Origin: Mycolicibacterium sp. S2-37
GTDB lineage: Bacteria; Actinomycetota; Actinomycetes; Mycobacteriales; Mycobacteriaceae
DNA length: 64,000 nt
Assembly: GCF_017352375.1 (NCBI RefSeq)
Contig: NZ_JAFEVR010000013.1
Location: forward strand, 124,001 to 188,000
Direction of reading: 5' to 3'
The notes under the pieces are model-generated. The model was not told the DNA's origin. It searched no databases and saw only the letters and a list, made by a program, of their open reading frames with translations. This document shows positions 8,678 to 19,174 of the stretch, in pieces (within the stretch, counting starts at the first letter, position 1; every line of letters begins with the position of its first letter). The position numbers were made by a program, and so were the translations under genes.

Positions 8678-10231
8678 GTGGCCACCTTCCTGTCGCGGTT
8701 GCGGCGCTCCGGATCCGGGACCACCGAAGACACCGAGACGGCCGGGGCCGCCGGCGCGGCAGAGTCCGCGCCCGTGGCGGCGATCGTGCTGCCCCGGACC
8801 CGATTCGGTGCCTGGCTGGGCCGCCCCATGACGTCGTTCCATCTGATCATCGCGGTGACCGCGCTGCTGATCACCCTCGGGCTGACGATGGTGCTCTCGG
8901 CGTCGGGGGTGTACTCCTACGACTCCGACGGCTCGCCATGGGCGGTGTTCGCCAAACAGGTGCTGTGGACGGCAGTCGGGCTGGTCGCGTTCTACGCCGC
9001 GCTGCGGATGCCGGTCAACACGATGCGCCGGCTGGCGTTCCCCGGCTTCGCGTTCACCATCGTGCTGCTGATCCTCGTGCTCATCCCGGGCATCGGCAAG
9101 GTCGCCAACGGCTCCCGCGGCTGGTTCGTCGTCGCCGGACTCTCCATGCAGCCTTCGGAGCTGGCCAAGATCGCCTTCGCGATCTGGGGCGCACACCTGC
9201 TCGCCGCGCGCCGCCTGGAGCGGGCGTCGCTGCGCGAGATGCTCATCCCGCTGGTGCCCGCGGCCGTCATCGCGCTGGCGCTGATCGTCGCTCAGCCCGA
9301 CCTCGGGCAGACCGTCTCGCTCGGCATCATCCTGCTGGCGCTGCTCTGGTACGCCGGCCTGCCGCTGCGGGTGTTCCTCAGCTCGCTGTTCGCGGTGATG
9401 GTGTCGGCGGCCGTGCTGGCGATGGCCGAGGGCTATCGGTCCGCGCGGGTGCAGTCGTGGCTCGATCCGAGCGCCGACGCCCAGGGCTCGGGCTATCAGG
9501 CCAGACAGGCCAAGTTCGCACTCGCCAACGGCGGCATCTTCGGCGACGGCCTCGGACAGGGCACCGCCAAGTGGAGTTATCTGCCCAACGCCCACAACGA
9601 CTTCATCTTCGCGATCATCGGCGAGGAACTCGGCTTCGTCGGCGCGGCCGGTCTGCTCGGCCTGTTCGGTCTGTTCGCCTACACCGGGATGCGTATCGCC
9701 CGCCGCTCGGCCGACCCGTTCCTGCGGCTGCTGACCGCGACCGCGACCACCTGGGTGCTCGGCCAGGTGTTCATCAACGTGGGCTACGTGGTGGGGCTAC
9801 TGCCGGTCACCGGACTGCAGCTGCCGCTGATCTCCGCCGGCGGCACGTCCACGGCGACCACGATGCTGATGCTCGGCATCATCACCAACGCCGCGCGGCA
9901 CGAACCCGAGGCGGTGGCCGCGCTACGGGCCGGCGGCGACGACCGGGTGACCAGGCTGTTGCGGCTGCCGCTACCCGAGCCGTACGTGCCGACGCCGCTG
10001 GAGCGGGTCCGCGACCGGCTGCGGTCGCGCCCGGACAAGCCTGCGGCCGCACCGCGCAGGCCGGCACGCCACGAACCCCGACGCAAACCCCCGGCGGCCG
10101 ATCGGCCGGTGCGCGGCTCAAGGCATCATGTAGGCGTTCAGCGGTCCACGGCCCAGAAAGTCGGCAAGCGGACCGGTCAGCGCCAGCAGGGCCGACGGCC
10201 TCGCACCACGGAAGGTCAGCGTTACGGGTGA
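8678..10231 (+). CDS. ftsW: Septal peptidoglycan glycosyltransferase FtsW (SEDS family)
   Basis: A 517-residue SEDS protein that polymerises lipid II at the septum with PbpB. About 50 polar N-terminal residues precede ten hydrophobic segments. SEDS hallmarks are visible: the NGSRGWF loop, AQPDLGQT, the periplasmic SYLPNAHNDFIFAIIGEELG loop, and PLISAGGTS near the end. The last 110 residues are basic and proline-rich, a mycobacterial tail thought to reach cytoplasmic partners such as FtsZ. GTG at 8678 is the most upstream convincing start, close behind murD. The end overlaps the murG start by four bases. Confidence 0.95.
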   Translation: MATFLSRLRRSGSGTTEDTETAGAAGAAESAPVAAIVLPRTRFGAWLGRPMTSFHLIIAVTALLITLGLTMVLSASGVYSYDSDGSPWAVFAKQVLWTAVGLVAFYAALRMPVNTMRRLAFPGFAFTIVLLILVLIPGIGKVANGSRGWFVVAGLSMQPSELAKIAFAIWGAHLLAARRLERASLREMLIPLVPAAVIALALIVAQPDLGQTVSLGIILLALLWYAGLPLRVFLSSLFAVMVSAAVLAMAEGYRSARVQSWLDPSADAQGSGYQARQAKFALANGGIFGDGLGQGTAKWSYLPNAHNDFIFAIIGEELGFVGAAGLLGLFGLFAYTGMRIARRSADPFLRLLTATATTWVLGQVFINVGYVVGLLPVTGLQLPLISAGGTSTATTMLMLGIITNAARHEPEAVAALRAGGDDRVTRLLRLPLPEPYVPTPLERVRDRLRSRPDKPAAAPRRPARHEPRRKPPAADRPVRGSRHHVGVQRSTAQKVGKRTGQRQQGRRPRTTEGQRYG

Positions 10232-11369
10232 GCGGCAGCGTGTCGGGGCGGGAGCGCCGGGGGATCTCTGTCGTGCTCGCCGGCGGGGGCACCGCGGGGC
10301 ACGTCGAACCGGCGATGGCGGTCGCCGACGCACTTCGGTCGCTGCAGCCCACCGTGCGCATCACCGCGTTGGGCACCGCACGCGGTCTGGAGACCCGGCT
10401 GGTCCCGGCCAGGGGATATGACCTCGAGCTGATCACCCCGGTGCCGCTGCCGCGTAGACCGTCGCGCGATCTGCTGCACCTGCCGCTGCGGATCCGGCGC
10501 GCCATCGGCGAGACCCGCGGTGTCCTGGACGCCGTGCACGCCGACGTCGTCGTCGGCTTCGGCGGATATGTGGCGCTGCCCGCGTACCTGGCCGCGTGGC
10601 GCCGCCGGGTCCCGGTCGTGGTGCACGAGGCCAACGCCCGCGCCGGATTGGCGAACAAGGTCGGCGCCCGGTCGGCGCGCCGCGTGCTCTCCGCGGTGGG
10701 CGATCCCGGACTCGGACCCGTCGAGGTGGTCGGCACCCCGGTCCGTGCGGCGATCACCGATCTGGACCGCGCTGCGCTGCGCGCCGAGGCCCGCGCCCAC
10801 TTCGGTTTCTCCGAGGACGCGCGCGTTCTGCTGGTGTTCGGCGGCTCGCAGGGCGCGCAGTCGCTCAACCGCGCAGTGTCCGGCGCCGCGAAACAGATCG
10901 CCGCCGCCGGTGTCTCGGTGCTGCACGCCTACGGCACGAAGAACACGCTGGAGTTGCCGCCGCCGCAACCCGGCGATCCGCCGTATGTCGGGGTGCCGTA
11001 TCTCGACCGGATGGACCTGGCCTACTCCGCGGCCGATCTGGCGATCTGCCGGGCGGGGGCGATGACCGTCGCCGAGGTGACCGCCGTCGGGTTGCCCGCG
11101 GTGTACGTGCCGCTGCCGATCGGCAACGGCGAGCAGCGGCTCAACGCGTTGCCCGTGGTCGAGGCGGGTGGCGGGCTGCTCGTCGACGACCGCGACCTGT
11201 CCCCGCAGTTGGTGGCGGACACGGTGGTTCCGCTGTTGACCGACGAGGGGCGGATGCAGACGATGACCGCCGGTGCCGCGCTGTCCGGACACCGCGACGC
11301 CGCACTGCAGGTCGCCCACGTCGCGCTGGACGTCGCCCGCGAAGGCGTCGCGGGCCGCAGGCGGCGACG

Positions 11370-11373
<4 letters not shown>
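10228..11373 (+). CDS. murG: Lipid II-forming GlcNAc transferase MurG
   Basis: A 381-residue GT28-family enzyme that transfers GlcNAc from UDP-GlcNAc to lipid I on the inner membrane face. The first motif GGGTAGHVEPA lies about 15 residues from the start, followed by the GFGGYV and HEANARAG segments, the FGGSQGAQSLN loop and the CRAGAMTVAEV nucleotide-sugar-binding motif. The start is GTG at 10228, four bases inside ftsW; an in-frame GTG at 10240 is an alternative. The open frame runs far upstream through ftsW, but only the part from 10228 has MurG similarity. Confidence 0.95.
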
Positions 11374-12841
<1,468 letters not shown>

Positions 12842-12845
<4 letters not shown>

Positions 12846-13771
12846 CCGAGCCGCCCCCCCAGGAGAGCCCCGAGGCCGACCCGGAGCCGGCGCGGGAGTC
12901 GATACCGGACGAGCCCACGGCGCCGCTGGCCGCCGAGGAGGACTACGAGGGTCCGCGGCGGCGGGCCCGCCGCGAGCGTGAGGCGCGCCGTGCGGCCCGC
13001 AAGGGCGCCGAGCACCGCGCCCGTGCCATCGAGCAGAACCGTCAGGAGGCCAAGCGGCGCGCCGACGCCGTCACCGTCGACGAGCCGAAACGTCTGGCGC
13101 GCAGCACCGTTCGTGGGCTCAAGGCGCTGCTGTGGTCGGCGCTGCTCTCCGTGCTCGCGGTGGCACTGGGCCTGCTGCTGTATTTCACCCCGATCATGTC
13201 CGCGCGCAACATCGTCGTCGTCGGTCTCGGCGCGGTGCCTCGCGAGGAGGTGCTCGCCGCGGCGGCGGTCGCCCCCGGCACCCCGCTGCTTCAGGTGGAC
13301 ACCGACGCGGTGGCCGAGCGCGTGGCCACGATCCGCCGGGTGGCCAGCGCGCGGGTGCAGCGCGAGTACCCGTCGTCGCTGCGGATCACCATCGTCGAGC
13401 GGGTGCCCGTGGTGCTCAAGGACTTCCCCGACGGCCCGCATCTGTTCGACCGGGACGGGGTCGATTTCGCGACGGGTCCGCCGCCGGGCATCCTGCCGTA
13501 CCTGGAGACCGCGAACCCGGGGCCGAGCGATCCGGCGACCAAGGCCGCACTCGAGGTCATGCTGGCGCTGCCGCCCGACGTCGCCGGTCAGGTCGCCCGC
13601 ATCGCCGCGCCGTCTGTCGCCTCGATCACGTTGACCCTCATCGACGGCCGGACGGTGGTGTGGGGGACCAACGACCGCACCGAGGAGAAGGCGCTCAAGC
13701 TGGCCGCGCTGCTGACCCAGCCCGGCCGCGTCTACGACGTCTCCAGTCCGGACCTGCCGACCGTCAAATAG
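12842..13771 (+). CDS. ftsQ: Cell division protein FtsQ (POTRA domain)
   Basis: A 309-residue bitopic division protein. The first 95 residues are acidic, then strongly basic (many Arg/Ala). One hydrophobic segment spans about 97-118. Outside the membrane follow a POTRA-like domain (from the ARNIVVVG strand) and the FtsQ/DivIB beta domain. FtsQ scaffolds FtsL, FtsB-like protein and FtsW/PbpB. It is the last gene of the overlapping block; a 186-base gap then separates it from ftsZ, which therefore probably has its own promoters. Confidence 0.94.
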
Positions 13772-13957
13772 CGCGGCCGTCTCATCGGCGAAATTCCCGA
13801 ACGGCCTTCGGCGCGCCTGCATGGCTGTGCCGGGTCGTCGTCCTACGGTTCTGTTTGCGCGGATCAACTTGACATAACACTAAGCCTCTGGTTGAGGTTG
13901 AGAGTTTGGCACAGCGGGTAGCGCTCAAGAACAGGACACTCAGGGAGGAAGACGCTC
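13772..13957 (+). promoter_or_regulatory. ftsZ upstream region with a -35-like TTGACA
   Basis: This 186-base gap holds no convincing gene. A perfect TTGACA lies at 13869-13874, but the bases 17-19 downstream (around 13892-13897) do not match TANNNT, so the -10 element cannot be assigned. A strong Shine-Dalgarno GGGAGG is visible about 11 bases before the ftsZ ATG. The gap suggests ftsZ expression independent of the upstream mur genes. Confidence 0.5.
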
Positions 13958-15133
13958 ATGACCCCCCCGCACAACTACCTCGCAGTCATCAAGGTGGTCG
14001 GCATCGGCGGCGGCGGCGTCAATGCCGTCAACCGGATGATCGAACAGGGCCTCAAAGGCGTGGAGTTCATCGCCATCAACACCGACGCCCAGGCGCTGTT
14101 GATGAGTGATGCCGACGTCAAGCTCGACGTCGGCCGGGACTCCACCCGTGGCCTCGGCGCCGGCGCGGACCCGGAGGTGGGCCGAAAGGCCGCCGAGGAC
14201 GCCAAGGACGAGATCGAGGAACTGCTGCGCGGCGCCGACATGGTCTTCGTGACCGCAGGCGAAGGCGGTGGCACGGGCACCGGCGGCGCACCGGTGGTGG
14301 CGAACATCGCCCGCAAGCTCGGCGCCCTGACCGTCGGCGTGGTGACGCGGCCGTTCTCCTTCGAGGGCAAACGTCGGAGCAACCAGGCCGGCGAAGGCAT
14401 CGCCGCGCTGCGGGAAAGCTGCGACACGCTGATCGTCATCCCCAACGACCGTCTGCTGCAGATGGGCGACGCCGCCGTCTCGCTGATGGACGCGTTCCGC
14501 AGCGCGGACGAGGTACTGCTCAACGGGGTGCAGGGCATCACCGACCTGATCACCACGCCCGGCCTGATCAACGTCGACTTCGCCGACGTCAAGGGTGTGA
14601 TGAGCGGTGCAGGCACCGCGCTGATGGGCATCGGCTCGGCCCGCGGTGACGGCCGTGCGCTCAAGGCCGCCGAGATCGCCATCAATTCGCCCCTGCTCGA
14701 GGCGTCGATGGAGGGCGCCCAGGGCGTACTGCTCTCCGTGGCCGGCGGCAGCGACCTCGGCCTGTTCGAGATCAACGAGGCCGCCTCACTGGTGCAGGAA
14801 TCGGCCCATCCCGAGGCGAACATCATCTTCGGCACCGTCATCGACGACTCCCTGGGCGACGAGGTGCGCGTCACCGTCATCGCCGCCGGCTTCGACTCCT
14901 CCGGCCCCAGCCGCCAGCCGGTCGTCGGCGCGGCCGGCACCGCCACCACCGCCGCGACCCCCGCGCAGCCGATCGCCCCGGCCCGGGCAGGCAAGGTGTC
15001 GTCGTCGCTGTTCGAGCCGCAGGACGCGGTCAGCGTCCCGGTGCACACCAACGGTTCGACGGTGAACTTCGGCGGCGGCGACGGCGGCATCTCCGACGAC
15101 GACGTCGACGTGCCGCCCTTCATGCGCCACTGA
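13958..15133 (+). CDS. ftsZ: Tubulin-like division GTPase FtsZ
   Basis: A 391-residue GTPase that polymerises into the Z-ring. The N-terminal GGGGVNAVNRMI nucleotide-binding segment, the tubulin signature GGGTGTGG at 103-110 and the T7-loop region (GLINVDFADVK) are intact. A Pro/Ala-rich variable linker (about 315-375) leads to the conserved C-terminal peptide DDVDVPPFMRH, which in mycobacteria docks SepF and FtsW. The ATG at 13958 has a good GGGAGG ribosome-binding site. pgeF follows after 31 bases. Confidence 0.98.
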   Translation: MTPPHNYLAVIKVVGIGGGGVNAVNRMIEQGLKGVEFIAINTDAQALLMSDADVKLDVGRDSTRGLGAGADPEVGRKAAEDAKDEIEELLRGADMVFVTAGEGGGTGTGGAPVVANIARKLGALTVGVVTRPFSFEGKRRSNQAGEGIAALRESCDTLIVIPNDRLLQMGDAAVSLMDAFRSADEVLLNGVQGITDLITTPGLINVDFADVKGVMSGAGTALMGIGSARGDGRALKAAEIAINSPLLEASMEGAQGVLLSVAGGSDLGLFEINEAASLVQESAHPEANIIFGTVIDDSLGDEVRVTVIAAGFDSSGPSRQPVVGAAGTATTAATPAQPIAPARAGKVSSSLFEPQDAVSVPVHTNGSTVNFGGGDGGISDDDVDVPPFMRH

Positions 15134-15164
15134 CGGCCGCCATCAGCCGGAGATACTGGGCACC

Positions 15165-15878
15165 GTGACCGTTCGCATTCGGCGGGTGACCACGACTCGC
15201 GCCGGCGGCGTCTCTCGACCGCCGTTCGACACCTTCAATCTCGGCGACCACGTCGGCGACGACCCCAAGGCGGTCGCCGCCAACCGCCGGCGCCTCGGCC
15301 GGGCGACCGGGCTCGGCGACCGTCTCGTATGGATGAACCAGGTGCACAGCGACCGGGTCGTGACGGTGACCGGCCCGGGTGACGGACCGGTCGATGACAC
15401 CGACGGTCTGGTGACCACGACGACGGGCCTCGGGCTGGTGGTGGTCACCGCCGACTGTGTGCCGGTATTGCTGGCCGACGCGCGGGCCGGGGTGATCGGC
15501 GCGGTGCACGCCGGACGGGTCGGTGCCCGCGACGGCATCGTGGTGCGTGCCGTCGAGGCGATGTGCGCGGCCGGGGCCCGCACCCGGGACTTCTCGGTGC
15601 TGCTCGGCCCGGCGGTGTCGGGCCGCAACTACGAGGTGCCCGAGGCGATGGCCGAAGAGGTCGAGGCCGCGCTTCCCGGCAGTCGCACCACCACCGCGCG
15701 GGGTACCGCAGGGTTGGACCTGCGCGCCGGGATCGCCCGTCAGCTCACCGATCTCGGCGTCACCGCCGTCGACGTCGACCCGCGGTGCACGGTGGCCGAC
15801 CGCAATCTGTTCAGCCACCGCCGCGGCGCCCCGACCGGCCGCCTCGCGTCCCTGGTCTGGATGGAGACGGCGTCGTGA
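15165..15878 (+). CDS. pgeF: Multicopper-oxidase-like (YfiH/PgeF family) purine nucleoside or peptidoglycan-editing factor
   Basis: A 237-residue DUF152 protein. The three zinc/active-site ligands are visible: His61 in WMNQVHSDR, Cys98 in VTADCVPV and His115 in AVHAGRVG. Family members act as purine nucleoside phosphorylases/adenosine deaminases in vitro, and E. coli YfiH prevents misincorporation of serine for alanine by MurC, which would fit its place in a cell-wall cluster. Which role applies here cannot be read from the sequence. The usual HAGWRG is HAGRVG. GTG start; its stop overlaps the next gene by four bases. Confidence 0.88.
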   Translation: MTVRIRRVTTTRAGGVSRPPFDTFNLGDHVGDDPKAVAANRRRLGRATGLGDRLVWMNQVHSDRVVTVTGPGDGPVDDTDGLVTTTTGLGLVVVTADCVPVLLADARAGVIGAVHAGRVGARDGIVVRAVEAMCAAGARTRDFSVLLGPAVSGRNYEVPEAMAEEVEAALPGSRTTTARGTAGLDLRAGIARQLTDLGVTAVDVDPRCTVADRNLFSHRRGAPTGRLASLVWMETAS

Positions 15879-16639
15879 GCAGCCCCCGCGACACCGAACT
15901 CGCCGGCGCGCTGGCCGAGGTGCGGTCCCGGCTCGCCCGCGCCGCGGCGGCCGCGGGGCGCGACGCCGGTGAGATCACGCTGCTGCCGGTCACCAAGTTC
16001 TTCCCGGCCTCCGACGTGCTCGCCCTGTACGCCCTGGGTTGTCGCGACTTCGGGGAATCACGCGAACAGGAGGCGTCGGCGAAGGTGGCCGAGGTCGCAT
16101 CCGCGCTGACCGGTGACGACCCGGCCGAGGAAGCCGTCGAGCCGATTCGCTGGCACATGCTCGGGCGGATCCAGCGCAACAAGGCCAGGGCCGTCGCCCG
16201 GTGGGCCTACTCGGCGCACTCGGTCGACAGCGTCAAGGTGGTCGCCGCACTGGACCGTGGCGCGGGCGTTGCGCTCGAGGAGGCGGTCCGGACCGCGCCG
16301 CTGCGGGTTTACGTTCAGCTCAGCCTCGACGGTGACACCGAGCGCGGGGGAGTTCCCGTAGACCGGCCGGACCTGGTCGACGAATTGTGTGCCGCCGTCG
16401 ACGGGTCCGCGGCGCTCGACTTCGTCGGTCTGATGGCCATCCCGCCCCTGGGTGCCGACCCGCACGCGGCATTCGCGCGTCTGCGTCAGGAATCCGACCG
16501 AGTTCAGCGGAACCACTCCCGGCGTCTGGAGTTGTCCGCCGGGATGTCCGGCGACCTCGAGGCGGCGGTGCAACACGGCTCCACGTGTGTGCGTGTCGGA
16601 ACCGCGCTTATGGGCCAACGTCCTCTAGCGTCACCCTGA
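15875..16639 (+). CDS. YggS/PLPBP-family pyridoxal-phosphate homeostasis protein
   Basis: A 254-residue alanine-racemase-fold protein of the YggS (PLPHP) family, which binds PLP and buffers vitamin B6 and amino-acid pools without a known catalytic activity. The PLP lysine is Lys41 in PVTKFFP. The WHMLGRIQRNKA segment and the C-terminal VRVGTALMGQR phosphate-binding region are conserved. GTG at 15875 overlaps pgeF by four bases; in-frame codons further upstream lie in pgeF. The family is commonly encoded between ftsZ/pgeF and sepF in Gram-positive bacteria. Confidence 0.92.
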   Translation: MSSPRDTELAGALAEVRSRLARAAAAAGRDAGEITLLPVTKFFPASDVLALYALGCRDFGESREQEASAKVAEVASALTGDDPAEEAVEPIRWHMLGRIQRNKARAVARWAYSAHSVDSVKVVAALDRGAGVALEEAVRTAPLRVYVQLSLDGDTERGGVPVDRPDLVDELCAAVDGSAALDFVGLMAIPPLGADPHAAFARLRQESDRVQRNHSRRLELSAGMSGDLEAAVQHGSTCVRVGTALMGQRPLASP

Positions 16640-16701
16640 GTAGTCACTCCAGTCACATCTTCATCACAGACACCACAGCTTGAGTCGAGAAGGGTCTCCC
16701 G

Positions 16702-17367
16702 ATGAGCACACTCCACAAGGTCAAGGCGTATTTCGGTATGGCGCCGATGGATGACTACGACGACGAGTACTACGAGGACGACGACCGCGGTGCGTCCCGT
16801 GGCTACGCCCGCCGCCCGCGCGAGGAGCGCTTCGACGACGAGGGCTACGGGCGCGGTTACGACGACCGGGCACCCGGCCGCGACTACGACCCCAAGTACG
16901 ACCCCAAGTACGACGAGGCCCCGGCCTTCCGCGGCGGCTACGACGAGCCGCGGTTCGACCCGCGGCTGCGCGGCCCGCGTGAGTTCGACCGCGCCACCCC
17001 TCGACTCGGCGCCCTGCGTGGTTCGACCCGCGGCGCACTCGCGATGGATCCGCGCCGGATGGCGATGCTGTTCGAAGAGGGCAGCCCGATGTCGAAGATC
17101 ACCACGCTGCGTCCCAAGGACTACAGCGAGGCCCGCACCATCGGTGAGAAGTTCCGGGATGGGACGCCGGTGATCATGGACCTGGTCTCGATGGACAACG
17201 CCGACGCCAAGCGTCTGGTCGACTTCGCCGCCGGTCTGGCGTTCGCGCTGCGCGGCTCGTTCGACAAGGTGGCCACCAAGGTCTTCCTGCTCTCGCCCGC
17301 CGACGTCGACGTCACCGCCGACGAGCGCCGGCGTATCGCCGAGGCCGGCTTCTACGCCTATCAGTGA
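16702..17367 (+). CDS. sepF: Cell division protein SepF
   Basis: A 221-residue SepF (DUF552) protein. It begins with the amphipathic membrane-binding helix STLHKVKAYFGMA, continues with an extended Asp/Tyr/Arg-rich low-complexity linker (about 15-120, including a repeated DPKY unit), and ends with the globular SepF domain (about 130-221) that binds the FtsZ C-terminal peptide. In mycobacteria, which lack FtsA, SepF is the main FtsZ membrane anchor. ATG at 16702 has the upstream site AGAAGGG. A 62-base gap separates it from the PLP protein gene. Confidence 0.96.
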   Translation: MSTLHKVKAYFGMAPMDDYDDEYYEDDDRGASRGYARRPREERFDDEGYGRGYDDRAPGRDYDPKYDPKYDEAPAFRGGYDEPRFDPRLRGPREFDRATPRLGALRGSTRGALAMDPRRMAMLFEEGSPMSKITTLRPKDYSEARTIGEKFRDGTPVIMDLVSMDNADAKRLVDFAAGLAFALRGSFDKVATKVFLLSPADVDVTADERRRIAEAGFYAYQ

Positions 17368-17457
17368 CCGTCCGACCCGTGCAGGTAGGCTGACACCCGT
17401 TGGGTTCGAGCCCACATCGCATGTCACACATCTGCCGGTAGTGAGGTCGAGCTTCAG

Positions 17458-17748
17458 TTGGCGCTGTTCTTCGAAATCCTGGGTTTCGCGCTGTTCGTCT
17501 TCTGGCTGCTGCTCATTGCGCGGGTGGTCGTCGAGTTCATCAGGTCCTTCAGCCGTGACTGGCATCCGCGTGGTTTCACCGTGGTCATCCTCGAGGTGAT
17601 CATGACGGTGACCGACCCGCCGGTGAAGTTGCTGCGCAGGCTGATTCCGCAGCTCACTATCGGTGCAGTGCGGTTCGACCTGTCCATCATGGTGTTGCTG
17701 CTGGTGGCGTTCATCGGGATGCAGCTGGCCTTCGGCGCAGCGGCCTGA
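17458..17748 (+). CDS. YggT-family integral membrane protein (Rv2146c type)
   Basis: A 96-residue membrane protein with two hydrophobic segments (about 3-25 and 72-94) flanking a charged region containing SFSRDWHPRG and TDPPVKLLRRLIPQ, the YggT signature. Function is not established; its conserved place between sepF and divIVA/wag31 suggests a role in division or osmotic tolerance. The start is taken as TTG at 17458, because a GAGG-type ribosome-binding site lies just upstream and the protein aligns with mycobacterial homologues from there. Confidence 0.88.
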   Translation: MALFFEILGFALFVFWLLLIARVVVEFIRSFSRDWHPRGFTVVILEVIMTVTDPPVKLLRRLIPQLTIGAVRFDLSIMVLLLVAFIGMQLAFGAAA

Positions 17749-17907
17749 AGCAACCACGCAGGTCACAGGATGATTGAAAATCGTCCTTAACTTTGACCCT
17801 CGACTGCGACTTCAGGGTCTGGTGTGACAGGATGGGCGCCAGTTGCGTTCCGAGCAGGCTTTACACTTTGAGATCGGTCGACGGTCCAGACTCCAAGGGG
17901 GCAGACA
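17749..17907 (+). promoter_or_regulatory. wag31 promoter region
   Basis: A 159-base gap before wag31. The best -10 box is TACACT at 17862-17867 (matches TANNNT), predicting a start near 17874 and a leader of about 34 bases that contains the strong AAGGGGG ribosome-binding site. No good -35 at normal spacing is seen (TTGCGT at 17843-17848 is only 13 bases away), which is common in mycobacterial promoters. Confidence 0.45.
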
Positions 17908-18735
17908 ATGCCGCTCACTCCAGCCGACGTTCACAACGTCGCGTTCAGCAAGCCGCCCATCGGCAAGCGGGGCTATAACGAGGACGAGGTCGACGCATTC
18001 CTCGATCTGGTTGAAAACGAGCTGTCGCGCCTCATCGAGGAGAACGCCGATCTTCGTCAGCGGGTCGCGGAGCTGGATCAGGAGCTGAACTCCGCCCGTT
18101 CCGGTGGCGGCAGCGCGCAGTCGACGCCGTCGGTTCCGCAGTACGAGCCCGCGCCGGAGCCGACGCCGGCACCCCAGCCGGTCTACGAAGCCCCGCCTGC
18201 GGCCCCCGCCGCCGCACCGGCCGCGCAGCCGAACGAGGACATGGCGCTGCGGGCAGCGAAGGTGCTGAGCTTGGCTCAGGAGACCGCCGACCGGCTGACC
18301 AGCACGGCGCAAGCGGAGTCGGACAAGCTGCTCGCCGATGCCCGGGCCCAGGCCGACGCCATGGTCAGCGAGGCGCGCCAGACCGCGGAGACCACGGTGG
18401 CCGAGGCGCGTCAGCGCGCCGACGCCCTGCTGGCGGATGCACAGACCCGGTCCGAGACCCAGCTGCGTCAGGCGCAGGAGAAGGCCGACGCCCTGCAGGC
18501 CGACGCCGAGCGCAAGCATTCCGAGATCATGGGCACCATCAACCAGCAGCGCACGGTGCTGGAGGGTCGCCTCGAGCAGCTGCGGACCTTCGAGCGCGAG
18601 TACCGCACTCGACTCAAGACCTATCTGGAATCGCAGCTCGAGGAGCTCGGCCAGCGCGGCTCGGCGGCTCCGGTGGATTCGAGCGCCAACAACGACGCCG
18701 GCGGCTTTAACCAGTTCAGCCGCGGAAACAACTGA
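17908..18735 (+). CDS. wag31: Polar growth protein Wag31 (DivIVA)
   Basis: A 275-residue DivIVA homologue that marks cell poles and organises tip growth. The N-terminal lipid-binding DivIVA domain (about 1-60) carries PADVHNVAFSKPPIGKRGYN, followed by a Pro/Ala-rich linker (about 61-110) and long coiled coils (about 115-255) rich in Ala, Gln and Glu. Thr73, the residue phosphorylated by PknA in M. tuberculosis Wag31, falls on a threonine here, in a QSTP context. The ATG follows an AAGGGGG ribosome-binding site. Confidence 0.98.
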   Translation: MPLTPADVHNVAFSKPPIGKRGYNEDEVDAFLDLVENELSRLIEENADLRQRVAELDQELNSARSGGGSAQSTPSVPQYEPAPEPTPAPQPVYEAPPAAPAAAPAAQPNEDMALRAAKVLSLAQETADRLTSTAQAESDKLLADARAQADAMVSEARQTAETTVAEARQRADALLADAQTRSETQLRQAQEKADALQADAERKHSEIMGTINQQRTVLEGRLEQLRTFEREYRTRLKTYLESQLEELGQRGSAAPVDSSANNDAGGFNQFSRGNN

Positions 18736-18751
18736 CGCGCACCGCTGATCC

Positions 18752-19174
18752 ATGCTGATCATCGCGCTCGTTCTGGCCGTCATCGGCCTGGCGGCCCTGG
18801 TGACCGCCGTGGTCACCAGTAACGCGCTGATCGCGTGGGTGTGCATCGGCGCCAGCGTCATCGGCGTGGTGCTGCTGATCGTCGACGCGCTGCGCGAGCG
18901 TTCGCGCGGCGACGGCGCTGACGCCACCGCCGACGGCGGAACCGACCCCGGCTACACCGATGAGACCGAACAGTTCGACGCCGACTATCCCGAGGACACC
19001 GCCGCCGAATCCGCCGCCGAATCCGACGCCGACTCGGCCGATCCGGTCGCCGCCCCGGATCCGGATACGACCGAGCCGGACCCCGACGCCGATGCGCAGG
19101 CGGTGCCGTTCGACGAGCGGCACGAGGACCGGCGCGAGGACGAGCCCGCAACCGGCGAACGCAACACCCCCTAG
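18752..19174 (+). CDS. Small membrane protein with acidic tail (Rv2144c type)
   Basis: A 140-residue protein with two adjacent hydrophobic helices (about 2-22 and 27-47) and a highly acidic, Asp/Glu/Ala-rich C-terminal tail. It resembles the protein encoded next to wag31 in M. tuberculosis (Rv2144c); function unknown. The start ATG lies 16 bases after the wag31 stop without a clear ribosome-binding site, so translation may depend on wag31. Its stop TAG at 19172-19174 shares the palindrome CTAG with the stop of the convergent aminopeptidase gene. Confidence 0.82.
   Translation: MLIIALVLAVIGLAALVTAVVTSNALIAWVCIGASVIGVVLLIVDALRERSRGDGADATADGGTDPGYTDETEQFDADYPEDTAAESAAESDADSADPVAAPDPDTTEPDPDADAQAVPFDERHEDRREDEPATGERNTP

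Noticed and set aside
8938..10227. A long upstream extension of the murG reading frame
   Set aside because: The extension lies in another frame of ftsW and codes for Arg-rich low-complexity sequence; MurG similarity begins only at the GGGTAGHVEPA region just after 10228.
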